This document shows positions 27,654-36,598 of a DNA stretch of 64,000 nt, one piece after another. The DNA lies in assembly GCA_964636325.1 (NCBI GenBank), contig CAZWRV010000001.1:62001-126000 (forward strand), given 5' to 3'. Within the stretch, counting starts at the first letter, position 1. The number at the start of each line of letters is the position of its first letter. The DNA is from CAZWRV01 sp964636325 (GTDB lineage: Bacteria > Verrucomicrobiota > Lentisphaeria > Victivallales > GWF2-50-93). Below the pieces are notes generated by a model. The model ran no database searches, was not told where the DNA came from, and saw only the letters and a program-made list of their open reading frames with translations. The position numbers and the translations under genes were made by a program.

Positions 27654-28661
27654 TTATTCCAAATCCTCCTCCTTGAGGAAGTCCCATTGATTCTTGGCCG
27701 AACTGAGGATTTTTCCTATCACCGACCTATACTCCTTGGCAGGGACACCCATCCCGTATGGCTTCTTTGTCTCGAGATCCTCATAGCGGATGATGTGCCC
27801 TTTCGGAAGGGATTTATTTAACGCGATGCTTTTTCCGAAAATCTCCCTGACCTTCTCGAAGCCGTCGATGCTCGTCTTGTCTATGGGGTTTGAAAGGGAT
27901 TTTTCGATGAAACGGATGCCCTCGACCATTTTTTTAATCTCATCTATTGAAAGCGAGGAGCTTGCGTCCGGGCCGAACATTCTTCGGTCAAAGACGGCAT
28001 GGACTTCGACGATTTCCGCACCCAGTGCCGCTGCCGCGATTCCAGGATATATGGCACCCGAATGGTCGGACAGGCCGACGGGCAGGCCGTATCTGGCCTT
28101 CATCTCGCTGATGACGTTAAGTCCTATGTCCTCGGCCCCGGTCGGATATTTTGTCGTGCACTGGAGGAGGGAGACCTTGTTCCCGAAAGGCTTGAGGAAC
28201 TCGACCGTCATATCCATATCCTTGTAATTGCTCATCCCGCTGGAGATTATGATGTCCTTACCTGTCCGGGCTATTTTCTCTAGCAGGAGGAAGTTCGTCG
28301 TCTCGCCGGAGCCGACCTTGTATCTTTTTACCCCGACGCCTTCGAGAAGGTCCACTGCGGCGTTCGAGAACGGGGAACTGAGGAACTCGATACCGACCTT
28401 GTCGCAGTGTACCTTGATCTCCTTCCACTGCTCCGGCGTGAACTGCATCCTCGCCCAGTAGTCGTAGCGGGTCTTATCCACGTAGGAAAACTTTACCCTG
28501 AACGGTTCGAATGAGCTGCTTTCGGCCTCGGCGATGTGGGTCTGGAACTTGATGACATCGGCGCCGGCGCCGGCCAGCGCGTCTATATACGAGTGCAGAA
28601 TGCCCAGGCTGCCGTCGTGCGCTTGGGCAATTTCAGCGATGATGCAGACTTTATGCGACAT
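27654..28661 (-). CDS. neuB: N-acetylneuraminate/nonulosonate synthase
   Basis: A 335-residue NeuB-family enzyme that condenses phosphoenolpyruvate with an N-acyl hexosamine. An N-terminal TIM barrel (IIAEIAQAHDGSLG at about 6-19, then KVGSGETTNF) is followed by a C-terminal SAF/antifreeze-like domain (NKSLPKGHIIRYEDLETKKP), the full family layout. The ATG at 28661 lies 7 bp past the neuC-like stop and begins the family N-terminus, so I prefer it over an upstream start that would overlap that gene. Confidence 0.9.
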   Translation of the reverse strand: MSHKVCIIAEIAQAHDGSLGILHSYIDALAGAGADVIKFQTHIAEAESSSFEPFRVKFSYVDKTRYDYWARMQFTPEQWKEIKVHCDKVGIEFLSSPFSNAAVDLLEGVGVKRYKVGSGETTNFLLLEKIARTGKDIIISSGMSNYKDMDMTVEFLKPFGNKVSLLQCTTKYPTGAEDIGLNVISEMKARYGLPVGLSDHSGAIYPGIAAAALGAEIVEVHAVFDRRMFGPDASSSLSIDEIKKMVEGIRFIEKSLSNPIDKTSIDGFEKVREIFGKSIALNKSLPKGHIIRYEDLETKKPYGMGVPAKEYRSVIGKILSSAKNQWDFLKEEDLE

Positions 28662-28668
28662 GCAGCTC

Positions 28669-29832
28669 TTACCTATAAATATAGTCCAGCCTTTTCTGGA
28701 CGTATAGCGGAACCTTAGCCAAGGTGGCCGCGATCTTTTTCGCGGCACCGCCCTTGCCGTATATGGTCTCGACCGGATATCTGCCGTGCTCCATCTGCCT
28801 TCTCACCGCAGCTAGAATCTCGTTTCTCAAAGGTGGGACGACGGTGACGTTTATTCCGGTTTCGCGGCCCTCCTGCCTGTCACCGATCAAGACGACGGGG
28901 GTTCCCATGAAGGTCGTGTCACGGACAAAGCTGCTCGAATTGCCTATCGCAACTTTGCATTTCTTCAGAACCCTCTGGAAATGTTTCGGGGGGATGTTCT
29001 TGATGAATCTGAGCCAGTTGTTGCGATTCTTGTCCCAGTATCTGCGTATTTCGCGGCTGATGTGGTCGGCGCCGGCGTCGATGTTCGGCCATAGGAAGAG
29101 GGTTGGAAATTGAAGTTCGTTCAGGGCGGATAGGAGTTCGTTGGTTGCCTGAGTTTCTGTGCCGTATTCGGTTGTAACCGGATGAAATATGACGAGGTTG
29201 AAGTCCTTGCGTGAATCTATGTTGGCACCACTTCCATAGCTAAATACGTCGTCCGGAAGCCTGGTGTCGAGGTTGAGGATATAGTCGCCGACAGGGCATC
29301 CATAATTGAAAACACAGTCCCGCCTCTCGCCCATGCTCAGGATATGGTCGGCGGCCTTTTGTGTCGCAGGGAAGTGCCAGTGGGAGAATTTGGTTATGGC
29401 ATGCCTGGCGCTCTCGTCTATGCTTCCGCTGACTTCGCCGCCCTGGACATGGGCGATCGGGATATTTGAATATGCAGCCGCAATTGCGGCTGATAGAGCT
29501 TCGTATCGGTCGCCGATCAGGAGGACTATGTCGGGATGGAGCCTATTAAGTTCGGTCGCGAATTCAACGATGCCGAGTCCCACCGACTTTGCCATGGTCA
29601 TCGGCGTGTTCCCCTCCACCTCCATGTAAACCTTTGCATCTATGCCGAACCCGTCTTCCTCGACCTCCTTGTAGGTGTTGGCAAATCTGTCGAGCACCAT
29701 TGTGCCGGAACAGATTACCTGCAGTTCAAGCTTTTGATTCTTTTTAATTTCCTTCATTACTGGCCATAATCTTCCATAGTTGGCCCTGTCTACTAGAATG
29801 ACGCAAATCCTCCTTCTGCGCTTCAGCTTCAT
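28669..29832 (-). CDS. neuC: Hydrolysing UDP-N-acetylglucosamine 2-epimerase (NeuC/LegG type)
   Basis: A 387-residue GT-B-fold epimerase. Visible family marks are VDRANYGRLWPVM at the N-terminus, LLIGDRYEALSAA, AHVQGGEVSGSIDESARHA and the C-terminal GNSSSFVRDTTFMGTPVVLIG. It makes ManNAc, or a 6-deoxy diamino mannose in the legionaminate route, for the adjacent NeuB. None of the extra dehydratase, aminotransferase and acetyltransferase genes of the legionaminate route adjoin it, which favours the plain sialic-acid route. It overlaps the huge GT-C gene by four bases. Confidence 0.88.
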   Translation of the reverse strand: MKLKRRRRICVILVDRANYGRLWPVMKEIKKNQKLELQVICSGTMVLDRFANTYKEVEEDGFGIDAKVYMEVEGNTPMTMAKSVGLGIVEFATELNRLHPDIVLLIGDRYEALSAAIAAAYSNIPIAHVQGGEVSGSIDESARHAITKFSHWHFPATQKAADHILSMGERRDCVFNYGCPVGDYILNLDTRLPDDVFSYGSGANIDSRKDFNLVIFHPVTTEYGTETQATNELLSALNELQFPTLFLWPNIDAGADHISREIRRYWDKNRNNWLRFIKNIPPKHFQRVLKKCKVAIGNSSSFVRDTTFMGTPVVLIGDRQEGRETGINVTVVPPLRNEILAAVRRQMEHGRYPVETIYGKGGAAKKIAATLAKVPLYVQKRLDYIYR

Positions 29833-32800
29833 TGAGCCCCTTGCACTTTAAATATGTATAATGTCTTGTTCTTCATCTTCTGCTCCTTTTCAGGGATAAG
29901 CCATGCTGCCCTTTTAAAATCTTCAAGCATTTCCTGATTAGAAAATTTTTTGAATTCTGGATCGGCCACCAATATTGCAACCTTTTTTATCCCCTTCCTG
30001 TAGGCCAAATCTTGGAAGTATCTAGCGTTTGCGGCGAAGGAGAAGGTCATGAAGTCGCTCTTCTCCATCATTTTGCTTTTAGGGATTGACGGTTTCAGAA
30101 AAAATTTCGTCTGGAACAGATTTTCATGCCTGTAGAAAGCGAAGAGCTGGAGATCCGTATTGAACCAGATTTTGTCGGTCCTTCTGAAGTTCCTGGCAAT
30201 CTCTTTCATCTGGCAGTTGTTGCCGAATTTCAAGCTCTTACCTATCTGCCCTATCTTGTATGATGATGCAAGGGCGGTACCGGCAGTGAAGGCACAAAAT
30301 GATGAGACAAGGAATATGACGGTGAATCTTCTCGACTTCTCTCCCGCCGAGCGTATATAGAGGCAGATTGCGAGCAGCTGCAGGTAGAAGAACATAATCG
30401 CCAGAACTTTGATGGTAGAATAATTCTCCTCAAAAACTATGTTCCCAATAAGGAACGGCATCATGATGACAAGCGCCAATGCAAGCATCTTCCTGGAACT
30501 GAAAGAATCCTTTACAAGCATCATGAAAAAGGTGAAAACAACTGGGACGATGTGCAGGAGATACCTGCCATGGCTCGCCCTGAGAAGATATACGGCGATG
30601 AAACAGAGAAGGAACAGGGGGAGGAATATCCTTATGTCCTTCCTGCGGAAGCATGAGATGCAGAGGCTGATCGCCATGACGAGGGAAGGAATGACGACCA
30701 GCAGCGGTACCGAAAGGAACGAGAATGTCCTGGGATAGCACATCTTTCCATAATATGCCAGCAGCGTCCTTCCAAGCTTGTTGAAAATCCCGCCGAAAAG
30801 CGGTTTTGAGTGTTTGGGCGGCTTCTTGCCATTCTCCACCGTTTCGCCTTTCTTTCGGGCAGGCTTTGGCTCCTCTGTGGGTGGAGTCTTTTCAAAAACC
30901 GTCTCGCTTATCTGTTCCTCTTGAACATACGGTATTTTTTCAGTCTTTTCACCTCCGTCCGTAACTGCTCCGGAATTGAAATCCGTATCAGCAGAAGCCA
31001 ATTCAAGCGCGACCAGCTGTGATTTGAGCAGGTAAAGTGTGAATTTTCCCCTGGTCATAATAAGATCACTATACTTTTTGTCGGCAAGAAGCGTCGGAAT
31101 TGGCGAATCTATGAATTCTTTTCTATTGCCGTAGGACGGATCCACGAGGACGGCCTCTATGTTTCCGTTTTTCCTTAGGAAATACCATGCCTTCCGAATG
31201 TCCTTGCTGCTGTTTACAAGCTCCTCGGCAGGAAAAGACATACTAAAGAAAGATATAAGCTTGCTCGAGTCCTCTTCGGCGTAAGGTTCGCCGATCAGCA
31301 GTATGAAGCTTTCAGGGTTTATCACACTAATGGCAAAAGTTATAAGATCTTGCTCTATTTCAAAAGGTGACATTGATTCTTCATCGTTAGATGAAATTGT
31401 AATGTCTTGTTTTATGACTTTCTTTAAAACAATAACCTTGTATGATTCAGACTCGTATACTACATCCGAATAATCTCCTCCGGCAATAAAAGATTCCAGA
31501 TAGGATTCTTTACATAACTGTTTGCTGGTGGAATCGGAATCAAGTAGCAAAGTTCCAATTCCGGATTCCCTCAGGATTTCAAAGGCATCCTGTGCACTTC
31601 CTGCCGCCATGAATTTTTCCCTGTCGAAGTCCTGACCGAAATATTGGACGATTCTTTCAGGGCTTTGACCGGAGCTAGGCGTTTTACCCTTGCCGTCCAT
31701 GTCCTGTCCCATATGGGCGGACAGTTCACTTACAATGAGTAGTTTCTTGTCCTTTTCAGTTACTGAAAGTGCTATTGAAGTGAGTCTAGATAACTTTTCC
31801 TCGGAACTTTCTATTTTGATATTGATGTTCTCATTCAGAGCTACAGTTTCCTTGTCCTCGAAATAGTTTTTATTTATCCTATATATCTTGTAGTCGCGCT
31901 TGGAGTATATCGGTGTCGCCATCTTCTTGTCCGCCAGGATTGAAGGCAGCTGAGAATTCTGGAACTGCTCCATGCCGTCAAAGCTAGGGTCGACAACTAC
32001 TGTCTGGACGCCGGCCTCGACCAAAATCCTAAAGGCGTCGGCAGACTTGTCGCACGCCTGGAACTTAGAAAGATCGAAGGTTCCGCCAAAATACGGGACA
32101 AGGCTTTTACCATCCAATTTTGAAATTTTACTGATTTGGGCTTCCTGCGGAATCTCGCCTACAAGCAGGATAGTTCCTCCGGACGAGGTGATCTTCCCGG
32201 CGAAGCTGAAAAGAAATTCGGAGAACAGCAGCCTGCGGTACACCTTGAATCCGATTGCCTTATCCTGGTATATGTTCCTGAATATGTTCTTGTCGCTGAG
32301 CATATCCGACATCTTCGATCTCAAATAGTATTTATTGGATTCGAAGGATGGATCTACGACGACGGTTCCGATCTTAAGTTTATCTAAGATTTCATAGGCA
32401 AGCCATTTATCATTTGTTCTTCTGAATACAACCTCGGGGAATTCAGAGTAGAAATACGGGAGGATCTTCTTTCCCTCAGCCACCTCGCTCAGGAACTTGT
32501 CGACCTTTTTGTCAATGAGGAGGATTGTTTCATCAGGAGACGTTTTCGCGGCGGCAGCTTTCACGGCTTCCTGGGCGGGGATGTCTCGTCTCTGGTCAGT
32601 AGGCCTTGCCGTCCTGGTCCTTTGCTCTCTAGGATCGAACTTGACAATGTTCTTCCCGTCGCGATATTGGTTGTATGTGGCCGTATTTACTGAAAAGGCT
32701 TCTAGTACATTGCTCATGCTTTTCTGTGTCATTCCTGTGAGATATGCAAGGAACATGTTTGGTGGGAAGAGTGGCGTGGTGAACATTAGGGTAATGAAGA

Positions 32801-33521
32801 TTATTGAGGGAATAAATATTAGCGAGCAACTGCCGACACACTTGATCCAGCCTTTCAAGCTTCTGAACCCTCCTTTGAACCAGAGGGTATCGGCAGCGAT
32901 GGTTATAACGAGCGGAAGCATAACGATTAAGAAGAGATATTCCTTTGCATCCAAGAGGAGGAGCAGAAGCAGTCCAATAACCCAGTAGGGTTTCCTTTCG
33001 ATCACGAAGAGGATCAACAGGAGTAGAACAAATAAGGCCGGTATATCCCTAAGATACGTGGGAATCTGGGAGAAATAACAGTATGAAGAGACGCTAAGCA
33101 GGGATACGGACGCGCTCCAGTGGGGAGACTCAAACATTTTTTCAGCGAGTCGGTAGCACATCACGGCCGAAAGGGCGGACATAAGGATGTTGAAGAGGGT
33201 CGCCGCAAACACCGAGGGTCCGGTGAAAATGAAAATGAAAGCGACAGGGATCTTGAAAAGGAATCCATGCAATCCTACATCGAGATTGCCGAACCAGTGG
33301 AAATGCCTGATGCTGTCAGCCATGACGATGGTCTCGCCCAAATAATAGGTCTCGTCGCCGAAGGCGCTGCGGAAAAAGGACATGAGCAGGCCTAGCACGA
33401 AAACCATGCCAAACAGCAGGGGCGGATAATTACGTGCAATCCTGTCTGAGTCAATTTTGAAACACCTAAGGCGGGCTTTGCCCGCAACCCAAAATTCAAT
33501 GAATTCCATAGACACATGCAC
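29829..33521 (-). CDS. Giant GT-C glycosyltransferase with four inserted periplasmic modules
   Basis: A 1230-residue polytopic protein. N-terminal helices (about 31-260) hold the acidic loop SAFGDETYYLGETIVMADS (52-70) of GT39/PMT-like enzymes. Residues 316-836 are a soluble insertion of four related modules (316-430, 433-550, 573-702, 720-836), then a Pro/Lys/Glu-rich linker (860-905). More membrane helices follow (about 935-1085), ending in an ordinary C-terminal soluble domain (about 1103-1226). The first 18 residues are encoded by a dispersed repeat. No in-frame ATG, GTG or TTG lies between that repeat and TM1, so the true start is uncertain. It probably transfers a lipid-linked sugar in the periplasm and is coupled to neuC by a four-base overlap. 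Confidence 0.75.
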   Translation of the reverse strand: MHVSMEFIEFWVAGKARLRCFKIDSDRIARNYPPLLFGMVFVLGLLMSFFRSAFGDETYYLGETIVMADSIRHFHWFGNLDVGLHGFLFKIPVAFIFIFTGPSVFAATLFNILMSALSAVMCYRLAEKMFESPHWSASVSLLSVSSYCYFSQIPTYLRDIPALFVLLLLILFVIERKPYWVIGLLLLLLLDAKEYLFLIVMLPLVITIAADTLWFKGGFRSLKGWIKCVGSCSLIFIPSIIFITLMFTTPLFPPNMFLAYLTGMTQKSMSNVLEAFSVNTATYNQYRDGKNIVKFDPREQRTRTARPTDQRRDIPAQEAVKAAAAKTSPDETILLIDKKVDKFLSEVAEGKKILPYFYSEFPEVVFRRTNDKWLAYEILDKLKIGTVVVDPSFESNKYYLRSKMSDMLSDKNIFRNIYQDKAIGFKVYRRLLFSEFLFSFAGKITSSGGTILLVGEIPQEAQISKISKLDGKSLVPYFGGTFDLSKFQACDKSADAFRILVEAGVQTVVVDPSFDGMEQFQNSQLPSILADKKMATPIYSKRDYKIYRINKNYFEDKETVALNENINIKIESSEEKLSRLTSIALSVTEKDKKLLIVSELSAHMGQDMDGKGKTPSSGQSPERIVQYFGQDFDREKFMAAGSAQDAFEILRESGIGTLLLDSDSTSKQLCKESYLESFIAGGDYSDVVYESESYKVIVLKKVIKQDITISSNDEESMSPFEIEQDLITFAISVINPESFILLIGEPYAEEDSSKLISFFSMSFPAEELVNSSKDIRKAWYFLRKNGNIEAVLVDPSYGNRKEFIDSPIPTLLADKKYSDLIMTRGKFTLYLLKSQLVALELASADTDFNSGAVTDGGEKTEKIPYVQEEQISETVFEKTPPTEEPKPARKKGETVENGKKPPKHSKPLFGGIFNKLGRTLLAYYGKMCYPRTFSFLSVPLLVVIPSLVMAISLCISCFRRKDIRIFLPLFLLCFIAVYLLRASHGRYLLHIVPVVFTFFMMLVKDSFSSRKMLALALVIMMPFLIGNIVFEENYSTIKVLAIMFFYLQLLAICLYIRSAGEKSRRFTVIFLVSSFCAFTAGTALASSYKIGQIGKSLKFGNNCQMKEIARNFRRTDKIWFNTDLQLFAFYRHENLFQTKFFLKPSIPKSKMMEKSDFMTFSFAANARYFQDLAYRKGIKKVAILVADPEFKKFSNQEMLEDFKRAAWLIPEKEQKMKNKTLYIFKVQGAQ
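31014..32576 (-). other. Four tandem periplasmic modules inserted in a GT-C loop
   Basis: This segment encodes residues 316-836. The four copies align on ILLIDKK/ILLVGE/LLIVSE/LLIGEP, then on PYFYSEFP, PYFGGTFD, QYFGQDFD and SFFSMSFP, then on GTVVVDPSFES, QTVVVDPSFDG, GTLLLDSDS and EAVLVDPSYGN, and end in KVYRR or KIYRI-like strands. The DNA is more AT-rich than the flanks; for example 31381-31440 has 16 G/C in 60 bases. Confidence 0.78.
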
Positions 33522-33557
33522 GCTTTTGTGATAGAAGTTTTTAAGAAAGTATCCTAA
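33466..33557. repeat. Dispersed repeat R2, copy a (supplies a gene start)
   Basis: A 92-bp sequence that matches 49692-49783 with only five differences by eye. It starts with the hairpin GCGGGC-TTT-GCCCGC. Read on the minus strand it encodes MHVSMEFIEFWVAGKARL, the apparent N-terminus of the giant GT-C gene. It is directly followed by an R1 element at 33558. Confidence 0.85.
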
Positions 33558-33646
33558 AACGGCTCAGCATGGCTTCGGACTCCAAGTTCGGAACATGTGC
33601 GGAGTGCGGAGGGTTGAGCCGTGTTCAACCGCATTTTGAAATTGAC
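33558..33646. repeat. Dispersed intergenic repeat R1, copy b
   Basis: Begins AACGGCTCAGC and continues to GGAGGGTTGAGCCGT, TTCAACCGCATTTTG and AAATTGAC, matching the copy at 16159-16247 in ends and order with a diverged middle. It abuts repeat R2. The 164-bp gap between the GT-C and GT4 genes is otherwise featureless. Confidence 0.7.
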
Positions 33647-33685
33647 TTCTGTTTGTGAGATTATCTTGATTCATGCCTTCATTGC

Positions 33686-34771
33686 TCATAACACTGCGGC
33701 CTTGACAAGCCTTCTCCAAGACTCCCGGATTTCTGCCGGCTGGAACATGGCGATTATCTCCTTGTAGCGCCTTTCAGAGCGCTCTTTGAAGCTGAGCATT
33801 TCCTCGGGGCTTGAAAGGAGCCTGCTTATTCTGTCAACAGTCGATGCGGTGTCTCCGTTTTTCACAAGGAAACCTTCCTTTCCATCCCGGACAAGCCAGG
33901 GAATGTCCCCTACGGCTGTGACAACCATGGGCAGGCCGAACGACATCGCCTCGACCACCACCATGGGAAGACCTTCCACCCTGGAAGTCAGCAATAGGAT
34001 CTTCGAAGACTTATAGACCTTGTCCAGGGAATCGCCGTGAAGCTCGCCTGTGAATACAATATTGTCCGCCAGTGCGTATTTTTCAACATCGCCGGCCAAT
34101 TTTTCCGCATGCTCCCCGCCTACGATCGCCATCTTGAAATCCGGGCGGACTGCCTTGAGTCCGGCGAGAATCTGCATGAGCCAGGGAAAGTCCTTGGCCT
34201 TAGAGGTGTAGTGCGATACGAAAACCAGGTCGAAACCGCCCTCTGGGGGAATAAAATCCTTGCACTGCACGACGGATCGCCCGAACGGATCAGGATAGAT
34301 GTTCGCAAGGATTTCAATGTGCCCTCGATAGCCTTCGGCCTTGAGCCTTTCGGCGGAGACAGCGCCGCGGACCGCGCATGACTTGGAAGACATTATCGCC
34401 TTCTTGAATAGTCCGTTGCCGCAGACAAGCCCTACGTCGGTAGTTATGATCTGGATGACCGGCTTACGCCAGACGACGCCGGCCAGATATGCCATCACCC
34501 CGTGGTATGCCTGGTTGCATCCGACGATGATGTCGTACTTCCATCCATACAAGATAAGAAGGAGGAAGCGGTAGAGCTCAGCCGCCGGTGCAGCCTGCTG
34601 CAGCACTCCGGGTATCGGCATCCAACGGGTCTTGGGGGAGCTTGCCAGCTTTTCCCTGCGGAAAAGTTCTATGGATGCGACCTCTTCAAGCTCCTCGAGC
34701 GGAACCAGCTTCTGGAGGAGCTTCCTGTCGCTTAGCCCCCCGACAAATGCTATCTTTAGTGTCTTGAGCAT
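33686..34771 (-). CDS. Glycosyltransferase family 4 (GT-B)
   Basis: A 361-residue GT-B glycosyltransferase. It starts MLKTLKIAFVGGLSDRK; upstream in-frame sequence is repeat-like and is excluded. VSHYTSKAKDFPWLMQIL and LLTSRVEGLPMVVVEAMSFG are the donor-site signatures of GT4. Donor and acceptor are unknown. It is bounded on both sides by repeat-filled gaps, so it may be its own transcription unit. Confidence 0.86.
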   Translation of the reverse strand: MLKTLKIAFVGGLSDRKLLQKLVPLEELEEVASIELFRREKLASSPKTRWMPIPGVLQQAAPAAELYRFLLLILYGWKYDIIVGCNQAYHGVMAYLAGVVWRKPVIQIITTDVGLVCGNGLFKKAIMSSKSCAVRGAVSAERLKAEGYRGHIEILANIYPDPFGRSVVQCKDFIPPEGGFDLVFVSHYTSKAKDFPWLMQILAGLKAVRPDFKMAIVGGEHAEKLAGDVEKYALADNIVFTGELHGDSLDKVYKSSKILLLTSRVEGLPMVVVEAMSFGLPMVVTAVGDIPWLVRDGKEGFLVKNGDTASTVDRISRLLSSPEEMLSFKERSERRYKEIIAMFQPAEIRESWRRLVKAAVL

Positions 34772-35117
34772 AATTAAAATCAAGTGTTTCGTTGGCGTGG
34801 GAAAATGCGACCTTACGGTGCGAAGTAACTTGCGGCCTAAGGCGATGTCCACCATAGCTCCCGCAGCTGCGAGACGCCGGTGGGGTGCAAATAGCAAACT
34901 CAGTGCTCCCGGGGGCCGCCAACTTTGTTTTTTGCGCTCGGAGATCGCAAACTACTTTTTCGATAATATCGTTTGTCATATTGACGCTGGAAGGGGCTAG
35001 GTTTTTCCCTGCGGGAAAAAGGCGCCCTTGCGGCACGCAGGTAGCTTGCGCGCGCCGTGCGCAAGCTGCTTTTGGAAAAAACGTTTTCCAAGTCGCGCCG
35101 TAAGGGACTAATGGCTT
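34772..35117. repeat. Intergenic gap with inverted-repeat element R3, copy a (35001-35112)
   Basis: Positions 35001-35112 contain, in reverse orientation, the same element found at 38070-38170. The hairpin TTTTTCCC-GC-AGGGAAAAA, a GCGC-rich centre, the hairpin GGAAAACGTTTTTTCC and the end AGTCCCTTACGG are all present, plus an extra segment of about 25 bp in the centre. A weaker related piece lies around 34812-34840. No gene is seen here. Confidence 0.7.
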
Positions 35118-35576
35118 TCAGCCATTTCTCACATGATCCATAGTGTTTCCCACGACCTTGGCTGGAATGCCCACGGCGATTTTGCCTTCCGGGATATCCT
35201 TGTTCACAAGGGACATGGCGCCGACTATTACGTTGTCGCCGATCTTGACCCCTGGCATGACCAGCGAGGCGGCACCCACGAAGACATTGTTACCGATGAT
35301 TACGTCGCCGTGTATCCTCTTGCCTCCCTCCTTCTCCCATATTCCGAGCGGTCCGCCGCGCCTGGTGTCTGAATGGGTCAGGATGATTACGTTGCCTGTG
35401 ATGTAGCAGTTTTCGCCTATGACGATCTTTCCGGGCTTGTGAGTGTCGAGATACGCCTTCGGCGAGACATAAGTGTATTTCCCGATCTTGATTCCGTTGA
35501 CAGAGTAGTAGAACATCCTGGCGGCGTTGAAGAGCCTGAGCGGCAGGGCGGCGATTTTCCACAGAAGCTTGATCAT
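35118..35576 (-). CDS. Left-handed beta-helix O/N-acyltransferase
   Basis: A 152-residue trimeric hexapeptide-repeat acyltransferase. Hexad repeats (IVIGENCYITGNVIILTHSD, VIIGNNVFVGAASLVMPGVK, IGDNVIVGAMSLVNKDIPEG) fill the C-terminal two thirds and include the His of the active site near HSD. The ATG at 35576 overlaps the ketosynthase stop as ATGA and is preferred to one 9 bp further upstream. Coupled to ketosynthase, ketoreductase and ACP genes, it may use an ACP-bound acyl donor rather than acetyl-CoA; this is inference. Confidence 0.85.
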   Translation of the reverse strand: MIKLLWKIAALPLRLFNAARMFYYSVNGIKIGKYTYVSPKAYLDTHKPGKIVIGENCYITGNVIILTHSDTRRGGPLGIWEKEGGKRIHGDVIIGNNVFVGAASLVMPGVKIGDNVIVGAMSLVNKDIPEGKIAVGIPAKVVGNTMDHVRNG

Positions 35577-36598
35577 ATCTCCCACCTTATCATTGCGGCA
35601 CCCCAGGAGAATCCTACGCCGAAGCCGACTAGCATCACTTTCGAGCCTTTTTTAAGGCGGCCTGCCTCCTGCGCGGCGCGGAGCGCGACCGGGATCGTCG
35701 AAGAAACTGTGTTTCCACACCACTCAAGAAATAAGAAAAATCTGTCTTCGGAAATCTTTATCTTTTTCCTTAAATGATCCAGCATGTACCGGTTTGCCTG
35801 ATGGAAGACGAAAAGATCGATGTCCTCAAGCCTGAGCCCCGACGCCTTCAATATATCTTCAACCGCTTGGGGCACGGCCTTTATGGTGAATGAAAATATC
35901 TCAGGCCCGTTCATGTAAAGATAGTCGGGACTGCGGACACCGCCGACACCGTCAGGGGCAGGTGCTGAATCAAGGTTCCAGAGCCTCCTGCGCATACCCC
36001 CTGACTCGACCATCAGATGCTGTGCTCCGGAACCGTCGGTGCCGTATACGAATGGTCCTATCGATGGAGACTCGCACTGCGTCCTTGAAATAAGCGTGGC
36101 CGCCGCCGCGTCCCCGAAGAGCGTCCGGACGCTCTTGTCGGAGGGATGTATGAACTTGCTGTAGGTTTCTGCGGTTATGAGCAGCACGTTGCTGGCCTGT
36201 CCGGTTTCGACGAGACCCTTGGCCAACCCGAGTCCGTAGACAAAGCCCGAGCAGCCCAGATTGAAGTCCAAGGCGCCGGATGATGGAGACACCTCCAGCC
36301 TTTTCTGGATTAGACATGCCGTAGTCGGAAGGAAATAGTCAGGAGACTGGGTGCAAAAAAGGAGAAAGTCGACTTCGGCCGGGGTGCATATGCCTCTTGA
36401 GAACAATTTCTGCGCCGCAGCAACCCCCAGGTCGGAGGAGCACTCCCCTTCGGCCGCGATATGCCTGACAGAAATCCCCGTCTTGCTCTGGATCTTCTCC
36501 ACGCTCCAGTCGGGATTCTCCGCGGAGAGCATCTCGTTGCTGAGGATAGCCTCCGGCAGGTGATATTCTATGCCTTTGATATATGCTTGTGTGCTCAT
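35573..36598 (-). CDS. 3-oxoacyl-ACP synthase III (FabH-like)
   Basis: A 341-residue thiolase-fold ketosynthase with the full KAS III triad: Cys116 in FNLGCSGFVYGL, His266 in FVFHQANRYM and Asn296 in EWCGNTVSS. KAS III enzymes condense acetyl-CoA or another starter with malonyl-ACP. With a dedicated ACP and ketoreductase it could produce a short 3-hydroxyacyl-ACP. Its placement in a glycan cluster, away from other fatty-acid genes, argues for a specialised acyl decoration rather than housekeeping lipid synthesis. Confidence 0.88.
   Translation of the reverse strand: MSTQAYIKGIEYHLPEAILSNEMLSAENPDWSVEKIQSKTGISVRHIAAEGECSSDLGVAAAQKLFSRGICTPAEVDFLLFCTQSPDYFLPTTACLIQKRLEVSPSSGALDFNLGCSGFVYGLGLAKGLVETGQASNVLLITAETYSKFIHPSDKSVRTLFGDAAAATLISRTQCESPSIGPFVYGTDGSGAQHLMVESGGMRRRLWNLDSAPAPDGVGGVRSPDYLYMNGPEIFSFTIKAVPQAVEDILKASGLRLEDIDLFVFHQANRYMLDHLRKKIKISEDRFFLFLEWCGNTVSSTIPVALRAAQEAGRLKKGSKVMLVGFGVGFSWGAAMIRWEI

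Noticed and set aside
34900..35091. Small minus-strand ORF of 63 codons
   Set aside because: Its sequence (ENVFSKSSLR) is the translation of repeat R3 and recurs at 38.1 kb; it is not a gene.
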